From the NCBI GenBank assembly GCA_964057225.1, contig OZ059899.1, forward strand, positions 3,348,001 to 3,412,000: DNA of 64,000 bases, read 5' to 3'. The stretch is from Auanema rhodensis (lineage: Eukaryota > Nematoda > Chromadorea > Rhabditida > Rhabditidae). The notes beneath the pieces were generated by a model that worked only from the letters and a program-made list of their open reading frames with translations, had not been told where the DNA came from and ran no database searches. How positions within the stretch are numbered: position 1 is the first letter of the stretch; each line of letters starts with the position of its first letter. Positions 23,866 through 38,900 of the stretch are shown here, one piece after another. The position numbers and the translations under genes are program-made.

Positions 23866-26672
23866 TTTTGAAATTTTTCGAAAAAATTTTTGTCAAAATG
23901 TTTTTGGAAGCAATGTTGAGTGTACATGGAAACTCAACATATACTAATGCATCATTTTTCAAACGATCATAACTAATTTTTGTATCAAGTGTTTCTCAAT
24001 GTAGTATAGTGCATTCGATGCGGATTTTTAAGCTGCGTCGATCTGTGTTATCAGATTTGCGCTAGCTTAAAAATGCACCGAGATATCAACTGATATAAGT
24101 TCACACTTATATCCTCGATTTTCACCCTGAAGAATTAATTTTTTCGTTGAATAACATTGTCTATCGTCTTTGCCTTGAGAAATGGAATCTAAAAACATCT
24201 ACTTTTTGCTAAATTATTTTGAAATTTTTCGAAAAAATTTTTGTCAAAATGTTTTTGGAAGCAATGTTGAGTGTACATGGAAACTCAACATACACTAATG
24301 CATCATTTTTCAAACGATCATAACTAATTTTTGTATTAAGCGTTTCTCAATGTAGTATAGTGCATTCGATGCGGATTTTCAAGCTGCGTCGATCTGTGTT
24401 ATCAGATTTGCGCTAGCTTAAAAATGCACCGAGATATCAACTGATATAAGTTCACACATATATACCCGATTTTCACCCTGAAGAATTAATTTTTTCGTTA
24501 AATAACCTTGTCCATCGTTTTTGTCTTAAAAAATAGAATCTTAAAACATCTACTTTTTGCTAAATTATTTTGAAATTTTTCGAAAAAATTTTTGTCAAAA
24601 TGTTTTTGGAAGCAATGTTGAGTGTACATGGAAACTCAACATACACTAATGCATCATTTTTCAAACGATCATAACTAATTTTTGTATTAAGCGTTTCTCA
24701 TTGTAGTATAGTGCATTCGATGCGGATTTTCAAGCTGCGTCGATCTGTGTTATCAGATTTGCGCTAGCTTAAAAATGCACCGAGATATCAACTGATATAA
24801 GTTCACACATATATACCCGATTTTCACCCTGAAGAATTAATTTTTTCGTTAAATAACCTTGTCCATCGTTTTTGTCTTAAAAAATAGAATCTAAAAACAT
24901 CTACTTTTTGCTAAATTATTTTGAAATTTTTCGAAAAAATTTTTGTCAAAATGTTTTTGGAAGCAATGTTGAGTGTACAAGGAAACTCAACATACACTAA
25001 TGCATCATTTTTCAAACGATCATAACTAATTTTTGTATTAAGCGTTTCTCAATGTAGTATAGTGCATTCGATGCGGATTTTCAAGCTGCGTCCATCTGTG
25101 TTATCAGATTTGCGCTAGCTTAAAAATGCACCGAGATATCAACTGATATAAGTTCACACATATATACCCGATTTTCACCCTGAAGAATTAATTTTTTCGT
25201 TAAATAACCTTGTCCATCGTCTTTGTCTTGAAAAATAGAATCTAAAAACATCTACTTTTTGCTAAATTATTTTGAAATTTTTCGAAAAAATTTTTGTCAA
25301 AATGTTTTTGGAAGCAATGTTGAGTGTACATGGAAACTCAACATATACTAATGCATCATTTTTCAAACGATCATAACTAATTTTTGTATTAAGCGTTTCT
25401 CAATGTAGTATAGTGCATTCGATGCGGATTTTTAAGCTGCGTCGATCTGTGTTATCAGATTTGCGCTAGCTTAAAAATGCACCGAGATATCAACTGATAT
25501 AAGTTCACACTTATATCCTCGATTTTCACCCTGAAGAATTAATTTTTTCGTTGAATAACATTGTCTATCGTCTTTGCCTTGAGAAATGGAATCTAAAAAC
25601 ATCTACTTTTTGCTAAATTATTTTGAAATTTTTCGAAAAAATTTTTGTCAAAATGTTTTTGGAAGCAATGTTGAGTGTACATGGAAACTCAACATACACT
25701 AATGCATCATTTTTCAAACGATCATAACTAATTTTTGTATTAAGCGTTTCTCAATGTAGTATAGTGCATTCGATGCGGATTTTCAAGCTGCGTCGATCTG
25801 TGTTATCAGATTTGCGCTAGCTTAAAAATGCACCGAGATATCAACTGATATAAGTTCACACATATATACCCGATTTTCACCCTGAAGAATTAATTTTTTC
25901 GTTAAATAACCTTGTCCATCGTCTTTGTCTTGAAAAATAAAATCTAAAAACATCTACTTTTTGCTAAATTATTTTGAAATTTTTCGAAAAAATTTTTGTC
26001 AAAATGTTTTTGGAAGCAATGTTGAGTGTACATGGAAACTCAACATATACTAATGCATCATTTTTCAAACGATCATAACTAATTTTTGTATCAAGTGTTT
26101 CTCAATGTAGTATAGTGCATTCGATGCGGATTTTTAAGCTGCGTCGATCTGTGTTATCAGATTTGCGCTAGCTTAAAAATGCACCGAGATATCAACTGAT
26201 ATAAGTTCACACTTATATCCTCGATTTTCACCCTGAAGAATTAATTTTTTCGTTGAATAACATTGTCTATCGTCTTTGCCTTGAGAAATGGAATCTAAAA
26301 ACATCTACTTTTTGCTAAATTATTTTGAAATTTTTCGAAAAAATTTTGTCAAAATGTTTTTGGAAGCAATGTTGAGTGTACATGGAAACTCAACATACAC
26401 TAATGCATCATTTTTCAAACGATCATAACTAATTTTTGTATTAAGCGTTTCTCAATGTAGTATAGTGCATTCGATGCGGATTTTTAAGCTGCGTCGATCT
26501 GTGTTATCAGATTTGCGCTAGCTTAAAAATGCACCGAGATATCAACTGATATAAGTTCACACTTATATCCTCGATTTTCACCCTGAAGAATTAATTTTTT
26601 CGTTGAATAACATTGTCTATCGTCTTTGCCTTGAGAAATGGAATCTAAAAACATCTACTTTTTGCTAAATTA
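23866..26672. repeat. Mixed A/B transition segment, 8 monomers
   Basis: The order is A (23866: catatac, tatcaagtg, gagaaatgg), B (24217), B (24568: ctcattgtag), B (24919: gtacaagg and gcgtccatc), A (25270), B (25621), A (25972), A (26323). The pair 'B with aaaataaaatc, then A with catatac and tatcaagtg' recurs at 23515/23866, 25621/25972, 27024/27375 and 29130/29481, so a two-monomer cassette has spread here. Monomer 26323 lacks one T in the run at offset 22-26 (aaaaaattttgtc) and is 350 bp long. Monomer 24919 carries two private changes. Confidence 0.83.
26323..26672. repeat. 350-bp type A monomer, one T lost
   Basis: The T run after the AT palindrome is one base shorter (aaattttgtc). I saw no other monomer with this deletion, so it is either a recent private event or a homopolymer sequencing error. 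The rest is ordinary type A with gtctatc and gagaaatgg. Confidence 0.85.
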
Positions 26673-29600
26673 TTTTGAAATTTTTCGAAAAAATTTTTGT
26701 CAAAATGTTTTTGGAAGCAATGTTGAGTGTACATGGAAACTCAACATACACTAATGCATCATTTTTCAAACGATCATAACTAATTTTTGTATTAAGCGTT
26801 TCTCAATGTAGTATAGTGCATTCGATGCGGATTTTTAAGCTGCGTCGATCTGTGTTATCAGATTTGCGCTAGCTTAAAAATGCACCGAGATATCAACTGA
26901 TATAAGTTCACACTTATATCCTCGATTTTCACCCTGAAGAAATAATTTTTTCGTTGAATAACATTGTCCATCGTCTTTGCCTTGAAAAAAGGAATCTAAA
27001 AACATCTTATTTTTGCTAAATTATTTTGAAATTTTTCGAAAAAATTTTTGTCAAAATGTTTTTGGAAGCAATGTTGAGTGTACATGGAAACTCAACATAC
27101 ACTAATGCATCATTTTTCAAACGATCATAACTAATTTTTGTATTAAGCGTTTCTCAATGTAGTATAGTGCATTCGATGCGGATTTTCAAGCTGCGTCGAT
27201 CTGTGTTATCAGATTTGCGCTAGCTTAAAAATGCACCGAGATATCAACTGATATAAGTTCACACATATATACCCGATTTTCACCCTGAAGAATTAATTTT
27301 TTCGTTAAATAACCTTGTCCATCGTCTTTGTCTTGAAAAATAAAATCTAAAAACATCTACTTTTTGCTAAATTATTTTGAAATTTTTCGAAAAAATTTTT
27401 GTCAAAATGTTTTTGGAAGCAATGTTGAGTGTACATGGAAACTCAACATATACTAATGCATCATTTTTCAAACGATCATAACTAATTTTTGTATCAAGTG
27501 TTTCTCAATGTAGTATAGTGCATTCGATGCGGATTTTTAAGCTGCGTCGATCTGTGTTATCAGATTTGCGCTAGCTTAAAAATGCACCGAGATATCAACT
27601 GATATAAGTTCACACTTATATCCTCGATTTTCACCCTGAAGAATTAATTTTTTCGTTGAATAACATTGTCTATCGTCTTTGCCTTGAGAAATGGAATCTA
27701 AAAACATCTACTTTTTGCTAAATTATTTTGAAATTTTTCGAAAAAATTTTTGTCAAAATGTTTTTGGAAGCAATGTTGAGTGTACATGGAAACTCAACAT
27801 ACACTAATGCATCATTTTTCAAACGATCATAACTAATTTTTGTATTAAGCGTTTCTCAATGTAGTATAGTGCATTCGATGCGGATTTTTAAGCTGCGTCG
27901 ATCTGTGTTATCAGATTTGCGCTAGCTTAAAAATGCACCGAGATATCAACTGATATAAGTTCACACTTATATCCTCGATTTTCACCCTGAAGAAATAATT
28001 TTTTCGTTGAATAACATTGTCCATCGTCTTTGCCTTGAAAAAAGGAATCTAAAAACATCTACTTTTTGCTAAATTATTTTGAAATTTTTCGAAAAAATTT
28101 TTGTCAAAATGTTTTTGGAAGCAATGTTGAGTGTACATGGAAACTCAACATACACTAATGCATCATTTTTCAAACGATCATAACTAATTTTTGTATTAAG
28201 CGTTTCTCAATGAAGTATAGTGCATTCGATGCGGATTTTTAAGCTGCGTCGATCTGTGTTTTCAGATTTGCGCTAGCTTAAAAATGCACCGAGATATCAA
28301 CTGATATATGTTCACACTTATATCCTCGATTTTCACCCTGAAGAATTAATTTTTTCGTTGAATAACATTGTCCATCGTCTTTGCCTTGAAAAATGGAATC
28401 TAAAAACATCTACTTTTTGCTAAATTATTTTGAAATTTTTCGAAAAAATTTTTGTCAAAATGTTTTTGGAAGCAATGTTGAGTGTACATGGAAACTCAAC
28501 ATACACTAATGCATCATTTTTCAAACGATCATAACTAATTTTTGTATTAAGCGTTTCTCAATGTAGTATAGTGCATTCGATGCGGATTTTTAAGCTGCGT
28601 CGATCTGTGTTATCAGATTTGCGCTAGCTTAAAAATGCACCGAGATATCAACTGATATAAGTTCACACTTATATCCTCGATTTTCACCCTGAAGAATTAA
28701 TTTTTTCGTTGAATAACATTGTCTATCGTCTTTGCCTTGAGAAATGGAATCTAAAAACATCTACTTTTTGCTAAATTATTTTGAAATTTTTCGAAAAAAT
28801 TTTTGTCAAAATGTTTTTGGAAGCAATGTTGAGTGTACATGGAAACTCAACATACACTAATGCATCATTTTTCAAACGATCATAACTAATTTTTGTATTA
28901 AGCGTTTCTCAATGTAGTATAGTGCATTCGATGCGGATTTTTAAGCTGCGTCGATCTGTGTTATCAGATTTGCGCTAGCTTAAAAATGCACCGAGATATC
29001 AACTGATATAAGTTCACACTTATATCCTCGATTTTCACCCTGAAGAAATAATTTTTTCGTTGAATAACATTGTCCATCGTCTTTGCCTTGAAAAAAGGAA
29101 TCTAAAAACATCTTATTTTTGCTAAATTATTTTGAAATTTTTCGAAAAAATTTTTGTCAAAATGTTTTTGGAAGCAATGTTGAGTGTACATGGAAACTCA
29201 ACATACACTAATGCATCATTTTTCAAACGATCATAACTAATTTTTGTATTAAGCGTTTCTCAATGTAGTATAGTGCATTCGATGCGGATTTTCAAGCTGC
29301 GTCGATCTGTGTTATCAGATTTGCGCTAGCTTAAAAATGCACCGAGATATCAACTGATATAAGTTCACACATATATACCCGATTTTCACCCTGAAGAATT
29401 AATTTTTTCGTTAAATAACCTTGTCCATCGTCTTTGTCTTGAAAAATAAAATCTAAAAACATCTACTTTTTGCTAAATTATTTTGAAATTTTTCGAAAAA
29501 ATTTTTGTCAAAATGTTTTTGGAAGCAATGTTGAGTGTACATGGAAACTCAACATATACTAATGCATCATTTTTCAAACGATCATAACTAATTTTTGTAT

Positions 29601-30884
29601 CAAGTGTTTCTCAATGTAGTATAGTGCATTCGATGCGGATTTTTAAGCTGCGTCGATCTGTGTTATCAGATTTGCGCTAGCTTAAAAATGCACCGAGATA
29701 TCAACTGATATAAGTTCACACTTATATCCTCGATTTTCACCCTGAAGAATTAATTTTTTCGTTGAATAACATTGTCTATCGTCTTTGCCTTGAGAAATGG
29801 AATCTAAAAACATCTACTTTTTGCTAAATTATTTTGAAATTTTTCGAAAAAATTTTTGTCAAAATGTGTTTGGAAGCAATGTTGAGTGTACATGGAAACT
29901 CAACATACACTAATGCATCATTTTTCAAACGATCATAACTAATTTTTGTATTAAGCGTTTCTCAATGTAGTATAGTGCATTCGATGCGGATTTTTAAGCT
30001 GCGTCGATCTGTGTTATCAGATTTGCGCTAGCTTAAAAATGCACCGAGATATCAACTGATATAAGTTCACACTTATATCCTCGATTTTCACCCTGAAGAA
30101 ATAATTTTTTCGTTGAATAACATTGTCCATCGTCTTTGCCTTGAAAAAAGGAATCTAAAAACATCTACTTTTTGCTAAATTATTTTGAAATTTTTCGAAA
30201 AAATTTTTGTCAAAATGTTTTTGGAAGCAATGTTGAGTGTACATGGAAACTCAACATACACTAATGCATCATTTTTCAAACGATCATAACTAATTTTTGT
30301 ATTAAGCGTTTCTCAATGAAGTATAGTGCATTCGATGCGGATTTTTAAGCTGCGTCGATCTGTGTTTTCAGATTTGCGCTAGCTTAAAAATGCACCGAGA
30401 TATCAACTGATATATGTTCACACTTATATCCTCGATTTTCACCCTGAAGAATTAATTTTTTCGTTGAATAACATTGTCCATCGTCTTTGCCTTGAAAAAT
30501 GGAATCTAAAAACATCTACTTTTTGCTAAATTATTTTGAAATTTTTCGAAAAAATTTTTGTCAAAATGTTTTTGGAAGCAATGTTGAGTGTACATGGAAA
30601 CTCAACATACACTAATGCATCATTTTTCAAACGATCATAACTAATTTTTGTATTAAGCGTTTCTCAATGTAGTATAGTGCATTCGATGCGGATTTTTAAG
30701 CTGCGTCGATCTGTGTTATCAGATTTGCGCTAGCTTAAAAATGCACCGAGATATCAACTGATATAAGTTCACACTTATATCCTCGATTTTCACCCTGAAG
30801 AATTAATTTTTTCGTTGAATAACATTGTCTATCGTCTTTGCCTTGAGAAATGGAATCTAAAAACATCTACTTTTTGCTAAATTA
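26673..30884. repeat. Six-monomer unit (2106 bp) present twice
   Basis: Copy 1 is 26673-28778 and copy 2 is 28779-30884. Each reads: A with gaagaaataa and the rare catcttattttt end (26673, 28779); B with aaaataaaatc (27024, 29130); A with catatac and tatcaagtg (27375, 29481); A with gaagaaataa (27726, 29832); A with atgaagt, gtgttttcag and tatatg (28077, 30183); A with gagaaatgg (28428, 30534). The rare catcttattttt variant occurs only at these two places. One difference I saw is atgtgtttgg in 29832. Confidence 0.88.
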
Positions 30885-32990
30885 TTTTGAAATTTTTCGA
30901 AAAAATTTTTGTCAAAATGTTTTTGGAAGCAATGTTGAGTGTACATGGAAACTCAACATACACTAATGCATCATTTTTCAAACGATCATAACTAATTTTT
31001 GTATTAAGCGTTTCTCAATGTAGTATAGTGCATTCGATGCGGATTTTTAAGCTGCGTCGATCTGTGTTATCAGATTTGCGCTAGCTTAAAAATGCACCGA
31101 GATATCAACTGATATAAGTTCACACTTATATCCTCGATTTTCACCCTGAAGAAATAATTTTTTCGTTGAATAACATTGTCCATCGTCTTTGCCTTGAAAA
31201 AAGGAATCTAAAAACATCTACTTTTTGCTAAATTATTTTGAAATTTTTCGAAAAAATTTTTGTCAAAATGTTTTTGGAAGCAATGTTGAGTGTACATGGA
31301 AACTCAACATACACTAATGCATCATTTTTCAAACGATCATAACTAATTTTTGTATTAAGCGTTTCTCAATGAAGTATAGTGCATTCGATGCGGATTTTTA
31401 AGCTGCGTCGATCTGTGTTTTCAGATTTGCGCTAGCTTAAAAATGCACCGAGATATCAACTGATATATGTTCACACTTATATCCTCGATTTTCACCCTGA
31501 AGAATTAATTTTTTCGTTGAATAACATTGTCCATCGTCTTTGCCTTGAAAAATGGAATCTAAAAACATCTACTTTTTGCTAAATTATTTTGAAATTTTTC
31601 GAAAAAATTTTTGTCAAAATGTTTTTGGAAGCAATGTTGAGTGTACATGGAAACTCAACATACACTAATGCATCATTTTTCAAACGATCATAACTAATTT
31701 TTGTATTAAGCGTTTCTCAATGTAGTATAGTGCATTCGATGCGGATTTTTAAGCTGCGTCGATCTGTGTTATCAGATTTGCGCTAGCTTAAAAATGCACC
31801 GAGATATCAACTGATATAAGTTCACACTTATATCCTCGATTTTCACCCTGAAGAATTAATTTTTTCGTTGAATAACATTGTCTATCGTCTTTGCCTTGAG
31901 AAATGGAATCTAAAAACATCTACTTTTTGCTAAATTATTTTGAAATTTTTCGAAAAAATTTTTGTCAAAATGTTTTTGGAAGCAATGTTGAGTGTACATG
32001 GAAACTCAACATACACTAATGCATCATTTTTCAAACGATCATAACTAATTTTTGTATTAAGCGTTTCTCAATGTAGTATAGTGCATTCGATGCGGATTTT
32101 TAAGCTGCGTCGATCTGTGTTATCAGATTTGCGCTAGCTTAAAAATGCACCGAGATATCAACTGATATAAGTTCACACTTATATCCTCGATTTTCACCCT
32201 GAAGAAATAATTTTTTCGTTGAATAACATTGTCCATCGTCTTTGCCTTGAAAAAAGGAATCTAAAAACATCTACTTTTTGCTAAATTATTTTGAAATTTT
32301 TCGAAAAAATTTTTGTCAAAATGTTTTTGGAAGCAATGTTGAGTGTACATGGAAACTCAACATACACTAATGCATCATTTTTCAAACGATCATAACTAAT
32401 TTTTGTATTAAGCGTTTCTCAATGAAGTATAGTGCATTCGATGCGGATTTTTAAGCTGCGTCGATCTGTGTTTTCAGATTTGCGCTAGCTTAAAAATGCA
32501 CCGAGATATCAACTGATATATGTTCACACTTATATCCTCGATTTTCACCCTGAAGAATTAATTTTTTCGTTGAATAACATTGTCCATCGTCTTTGCCTTG
32601 AAAAATGGAATCTAAAAACATCTACTTTTTGCTAAATTATTTTGAAATTTTTCGAAAAAATTTTTGTCAAAATGTTTTTGGAAGCAATGTTGAGTGTACA
32701 TGGAAACTCAACATACACTAATGCATCATTTTTCAAACGATCATAACTAATTTTTGTATTAAGCGTTTCTCAATGTAGTATAGTGCATTCGATGCGGATT
32801 TTTAAGCTGCGTCGATCTGTGTTATCAGATTTGCGCTAGCTTAAAAATGCACCGAGATATCAACTGATATAAGTTCACACTTATATCCTCGATTTTCACC
32901 CTGAAGAATTAATTTTTTCGTTGAATAACATTGTCTATCGTCTTTGCCTTGAGAAATGGAATCTAAAAACATCTACTTTTTGCTAAATTA
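29832..32990. repeat. Trimer higher-order repeat (1053 bp), three copies
   Basis: Copies are 29832-30884, 30885-31937 and 31938-32990; the first overlaps the end of the six-monomer unit. Each trimer is X (gaagaaataa, aaaaaagg), Y (atgaagt, gtgttttcag, tatatg, gaaaaatgg) and Z (gtctatc, gagaaatgg). An earlier X-Y-Z copy lies at 27726-28778. The pattern continues in a related form beyond 32991 with taaacg and ataaccaa variants, and at 1-3158. Y monomers carry T137A, A185T and A233T together, the most distinctive type A haplotype of this region. Confidence 0.88.
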
Positions 32991-35900
32991 TTTTGAAATT
33001 TTTCGAAAAAATTTTTGTCAAAATGTTTTTGGAAGCAATGTTGAGTGTACATGGAAACTCAACATACACTAATGCATCATTTTTCAAACGATCATAACTA
33101 ATTTTTGTATTAAACGTTTCTCAATGTAGTATAGTGCATTCGATGCGGATTTTTAAGCTGCGTCGATCTGTGTTATCAGATTTGCGCTAGCTTAAAAATG
33201 CACCGAGATATCAACTGATATAAGTTCACACTTATATCCTCGATTTTCACCCTGAAGAAATAATTTTTTCGTTGAATAACATTGTCCATCGTCTTTGCCT
33301 TGAAAAAAGGAATCTAAAAACATCTACTTTTTGCTAAATTATTTTGAAATTTTTCGAAAAAATTTTTGTCAAAATGTTTTTGGAAGCAATGTTGAGTGTA
33401 CATGGAAACTCAACATACACTAATGCATCATTTTTCAAACGATCATAACCAATTTTTGTATTAAGCGTTTCTCAATGTAGTATAGTGCATTCGATGCGGA
33501 TTTTTAAGCTGCGTCGATCTGTGTTATCAGATTTGCGCTAGCTTAAAAATGCACCGAGATATCAACTGATATATGTTCACACTTATATCCTCGATTTTCA
33601 CCCTGAAGAATTAATTTTTTCGTTGAATAACATTGTCCATCGTCTTTGCCTTGAAAAATGGAATCTAAAAACATCTACTTTTTGCTAAATTATTTTGAAA
33701 TTTTTCGAAAAAATTTTTGTCAAAATGTTTTTGGAAGCAATGTTGAGTGTACATGGAAACTCAACATACACTAATGCATCATTTTTCAAACGATCATAAC
33801 TAATTTTTGTATTAAGCGTTTCTCAATGTAGTATAGTGCATTCGATGCGGATTTTTAAGCTGCGTCGATCTGTGTTATCAGATTTGCGCTAGCTTAAAAA
33901 TGCACCGAGATATCAACTGATATAAGTTCACACTTATATCCTCGATTTTCACCCTGAAGAATTAATTTTTTCGTTGAATAACATTGTCTATCGTTTTTGC
34001 CTTGAGAAATGGAATCTAAAAACATCTACTTTTTGCTAAATTATTTTGAAATTTTTCGAAAAAATTTTTGTCAAAATGTTTTTGGAAGCAATGTTGAGTG
34101 TACATGGAAACTCAACATACACTAATGCATCATTTTTCAAACGATCATAACTAATTTTTGTATTAAACGTTTCTCAATGTAGTATAGTGCATTCGATGCG
34201 GATTTTTAAGCTGCGTCGATCTGTGTTATCAGATTTGCGCTAGCTTAAAAATGCACCGAGATATCAACTGATATAAGTTCACACTTATATCCTCGATTTT
34301 CACCCAGAAGAAATAATTTTTTCGTTGAATAACATTGTCCATCGTCTTTGCCTTGAAAAAAGGAATCTAAAAACATCTACTTTTTGCTAAATTATTTTGA
34401 AATTTTTCGAAAAAATTTTTGTCAAAATGTTTTTGGAAGCAATGTTGAGTGTACATGGAAACTCAACATACACTAATGCATCATTTTTCAAACGATCATA
34501 ACCAATTTTTGTATTAAGCGTTTCTCAATGTAGTATAGTGCATTCGATGCGGATTTTTAAGCTGCGTCGATCTGTGTTATCAGATTTGCGCTAGCTTAAA
34601 AATGCACCGAGATATCAACTGATATAAGTTCACACTTATATCCTCGATTTTCACCCTGAAGAATTAATTTTTTCGTTGAATAACATTGTCTATCGTCTTT
34701 GCCTTGAGAAATGGAATCTAAAAACATCTACTTTTTGCTAAATTATTCTGAAATTTTTCGAAAAAATTTTTGTCAAAATGTTTTTGGAAGCAATGTTGAG
34801 TGTACATGGAAACTCAACATACACTAATGCATCATTTTTCAAACGATCATAACTAATTTTTGTATTAAACGTTTCTCAATGTAGTATAGTGCATTCGATG
34901 CGGATTTTTAAGCTGCGTCGATCTGTGTTATCAGATTTGCGCTAGCTTAAAAATGCACCGAGATATCAACTGATATAAGTTCACACTTATATCCTCGATT
35001 TTCACCCTGAAGAAATAATTTTTTCGTTGAATAACATTGTCCATCGTCTTTGCCTTGAAAAAAGGAATCTAAAAACATCTACTTTTTCTAAATTATTTTG
35101 AAATTTTTCGAAAAAATTTTTGTCAAAATGTTTTTGGAAGCAATGTTGAGTGTACATGGAAACTCAACATACACTAATGCATCATTTTTCAAACGATCAT
35201 AACCAATTTTTGTATTAAGCGTTTCTCAATGTAGTATAGTGCATTCGATGCGGATTTTTAAGCTGCGTCGATCTGTGTTATCAGATTTGCGCTAGCTTAA
35301 AAATGCACCGAGATATCAACTGATATAAGTTCACACTTATATCCTCGATTTTCACCCTGAAAAAATAATTTTTTCGTTGAATAACATTGTCCATCGTCTT
35401 TGCCTTGAAAAAAGGAATCTAAAAACATCTACTTTTTGCTAAATTATTTTGAAATTTTTCGAAAAAATTTTTGTCAAAATGTTTTTGGAAGCAATGTTGA
35501 GTGTACATGGAAACTCAACATACACTAATGCATCATTTTTCAAACGATCATAACTAATTTTTGTATTAAACGTTTCTCAATGTAGTATAGTGCATTCGAT
35601 GCGGATTTTTAAGCTGCGTCGATCTGTGTTATCAGATTTGCGCTAGCTTAAAAATGCACCGAGATATCAACTGATATAAGTTCACACTTATATCCTCGAT
35701 TTTCACCCTGAAGAAATAATTTTTTCGTTGAATAACATTGTCCATCGTCTTTGCCTTGAAAAAAGGAATCTAAAAACATCTACTTTTTGCTAAATTATTT
35801 TGAAATTTTTCGAAAAAATTTTTGTCAAAATGTTTTTGGAAGCAATGTTGAGTGTACATGGAAACTCAACATACACTAATGCATCATTTTTCAAACGATC

Positions 35901-38900
35901 ATAACTAATTTTTGTATTAAGCGTTTCTCAATGTAGTATAGTGCATTCGATGCGGATTTTTAAGCTGCGTCGATCTGTGTTATCAGATTTGCGCTAGCTT
36001 AAAAATGCACCGAGATATCAACTGATATAAGTTCACACTTATATCCTCGATTTTCACCCTGAAGAATTAATTTTTTCGTTGAATAACATTGTCTATCGTC
36101 TTTGCCTTGAAAAATGGAATCTAAAAACATCTACTTTTTGCTGAATTATTTTGAAATTTTTCGAAAAAATTTTTGTCAAAATGTTTTTGGAAGCAATGTT
36201 GAGTGTACATGGAAACTCAACATATACTAATGCATCATTTTTCAAACGATCATAACTAATTTTTGTATTAAGCGTTTCTCAATGTAGTATAGTGCATTCG
36301 ATGCGGATTTTTAAGCTGCGTCGATCTGTGTTATCAGATTTGCGCTAGCTTAAAAATGCACCGAGATATCAACTGATATAAGTTCACACATATATACCCG
36401 ATTTTCACCCTGAAGAATTAATTTTTTCGTTAAATAACCTTGTCCATCGTCTTTGTCTTGAAAAATAGAATCTTAAAACATCTACTTTTTGCTAAATTAT
36501 TTTGAAATTTTTCGAAAAAATTTTTGTCAAAATGTTTTTGGAAGCAATGTTGAGTGTACATGGAAACTCAACATATACTAATGCATCATTTTTCAAACGA
36601 TCATAACTAATTTTTGTATCAAGTGTTTCTCAATGTAGTATAGTGCATTCGATGCGGATTTTTAAGCTGCGTCGATCTGTGTTATCAGATTTGCGCTAGC
36701 TTAAAAATGCACCGAGATATCAACTGATATAAGTTCACACTTATATCCTCGATTTTCACCCTGAATAATTAATTTTTTCGTTGAATAACATTGTCTATCG
36801 TCTTTGCCTTGAGAAATGGAATCTAAAAACATCTACTTTTTGCTAAATTATTTTGAAATTTTTTGAAAAAATTTTTGTCAAAATGTTTTTGGAAGCAATG
36901 TTGAGTGTACATGGAAACTCAACATACACTAATGCATCATTTTTCAAACGATGATAACTAATTTTTGTATTAAGTGTTTCTCAATGTAGTATAGTGCATT
37001 CGATGCGGATTTTTAAGCTGCTTCGATCTGTGTTATCAGATTTGCGCTAGCTTAAAAATGCACCGAGATATCAACTGATATAAGTTCACACTTATATCCT
37101 CGATTTTCACCCTGAAGAAATAATTTTTTCGTTGAATAACATTGTCCATCGTCTTTGCCTTGAAAAAAGGAATCTAAAAACATCTACTTTTTGCTAAATT
37201 ATTTTGAAATTTTTCGAAAAAATTTTTGTCAAAATGTTTTTGGAAGCAATGTTGAGTGTACATGGAAACTCAACATACACTAATGCATCATTTTTCAAAC
37301 GATCATAACTAATTTTTGTATTAAGCGTTTCTCAATGTAGTATAGTGCATTCGATGCGGATTTTTAAGCTGCGTCGATCTGTGTTATCAGATTTGCGCTA
37401 GCTTAAAAATGCACCGAGATATCAACTGATATAAGTTCACACTTATATCCTCGATTTTCACCCTGAAGAATTAATTTTTTCGTTGAATAACATTGTCCAT
37501 CGTCTTTGCCTTGAAAAATGGAATCTAAAAACATCTACTTTTTGCTAAATTATTTTGAAATTTTTCGAAAAAATTTTTGTCAAAATGTTTTTGGAAGCAA
37601 TGTTGAGTGTACATGGAAACTCAACATACACTAATGCATCATTTTTCAAACGATCATAACTAATTTTTGTATTAAGCGTTTCTCAATGTAGTATAGTGCA
37701 TTCGATGCGGATTTTCAAGCTGCGTCGATCTGTGTTATCAGATTTGCGCTAGCTTAAAAATGCACCGAGATATCAACTGATATAAGTTCACACATATATA
37801 CCCGATTTTCACCCTGAAGAATTAATTTTTTCGTTAAATAACCTTGTCCATCGTTTTTGTCTTAAAAAATAGAATCTAAAAACATCTACTTTTTGCTAAA
37901 TTATTTTGAAATTTTTCGAAAAAATTTTTGTCAAAATGTTTTTGGAAGCAATGTTGAGTGTACATGGAAACTCAACATACACTAATGCATCATTTTTCAA
38001 ACGATCATAACTAATTTTTGTATTAAGCGTTTCTCAATGTAGTATAGTGCATTCGATGCGGATTTTCAAGCTGCGTCGATCTGTGTTATCAGATTTGCGC
38101 TAGCTTAAAAATGCACCGAGATATCAACTGATATAAGTTCACACATATATACCCGATTTTCACCCTGAAGAATTAATTTTTTCGTTAAATAACCTTGTCC
38201 ATCGTCTTTGTCTTGAAAAATAGAATCTAAAAACATCTACTTTTTGCTAAATTATTTTGAAATTTTTCGAAAAAATTTTTGTCAAAATGTTTTTGGAAGC
38301 AATGTTGAGTGTACATGGAAACTCAACATACACTAATGCATCATTTTTCAAACGATCATAACTAATTTTTGTATCAAGTGTTTCTCAATGTAGTATAGTG
38401 CATTCGATGCGGATTTTTAAGCTGCGTCGATCTGTGTTATCAGATTTGCGCTAGCTTAAAAATGCACCGAGATATCAACTGATATAAGTTCACACATATA
38501 TACCCGATTTTCACCCTGAAGAATTAATTTTTTCGTTAAATAACCTTGTCCATCGTTTTTGTCTTAAAAAATAGAATCATAAAACATCTACTTTTTGCTA
38601 AATTATTTTGAAATTTTTCGAAAAAATTTTTGTCAAAATGTTTTTGGAAGCAATGTTGAGTGTACATGGAAACTCAACATACACTAATGCATCATTTTTC
38701 AAACGATCATAACTAATTTTTGTATTAAGCGTTTCTCAATGTAGTATAGTGCATTCGATGCGGATTTTCAAGCTGCGTCGATCTGTGTTATCAGATTTGC
38801 GCTAGCTTAAAAATGCACCGAGATATCAACTGATATAAGTTCACACATATATACCCGATTTTCACCCTGAAGAATTAATTTTTTCGTTAAATAACCTTGT

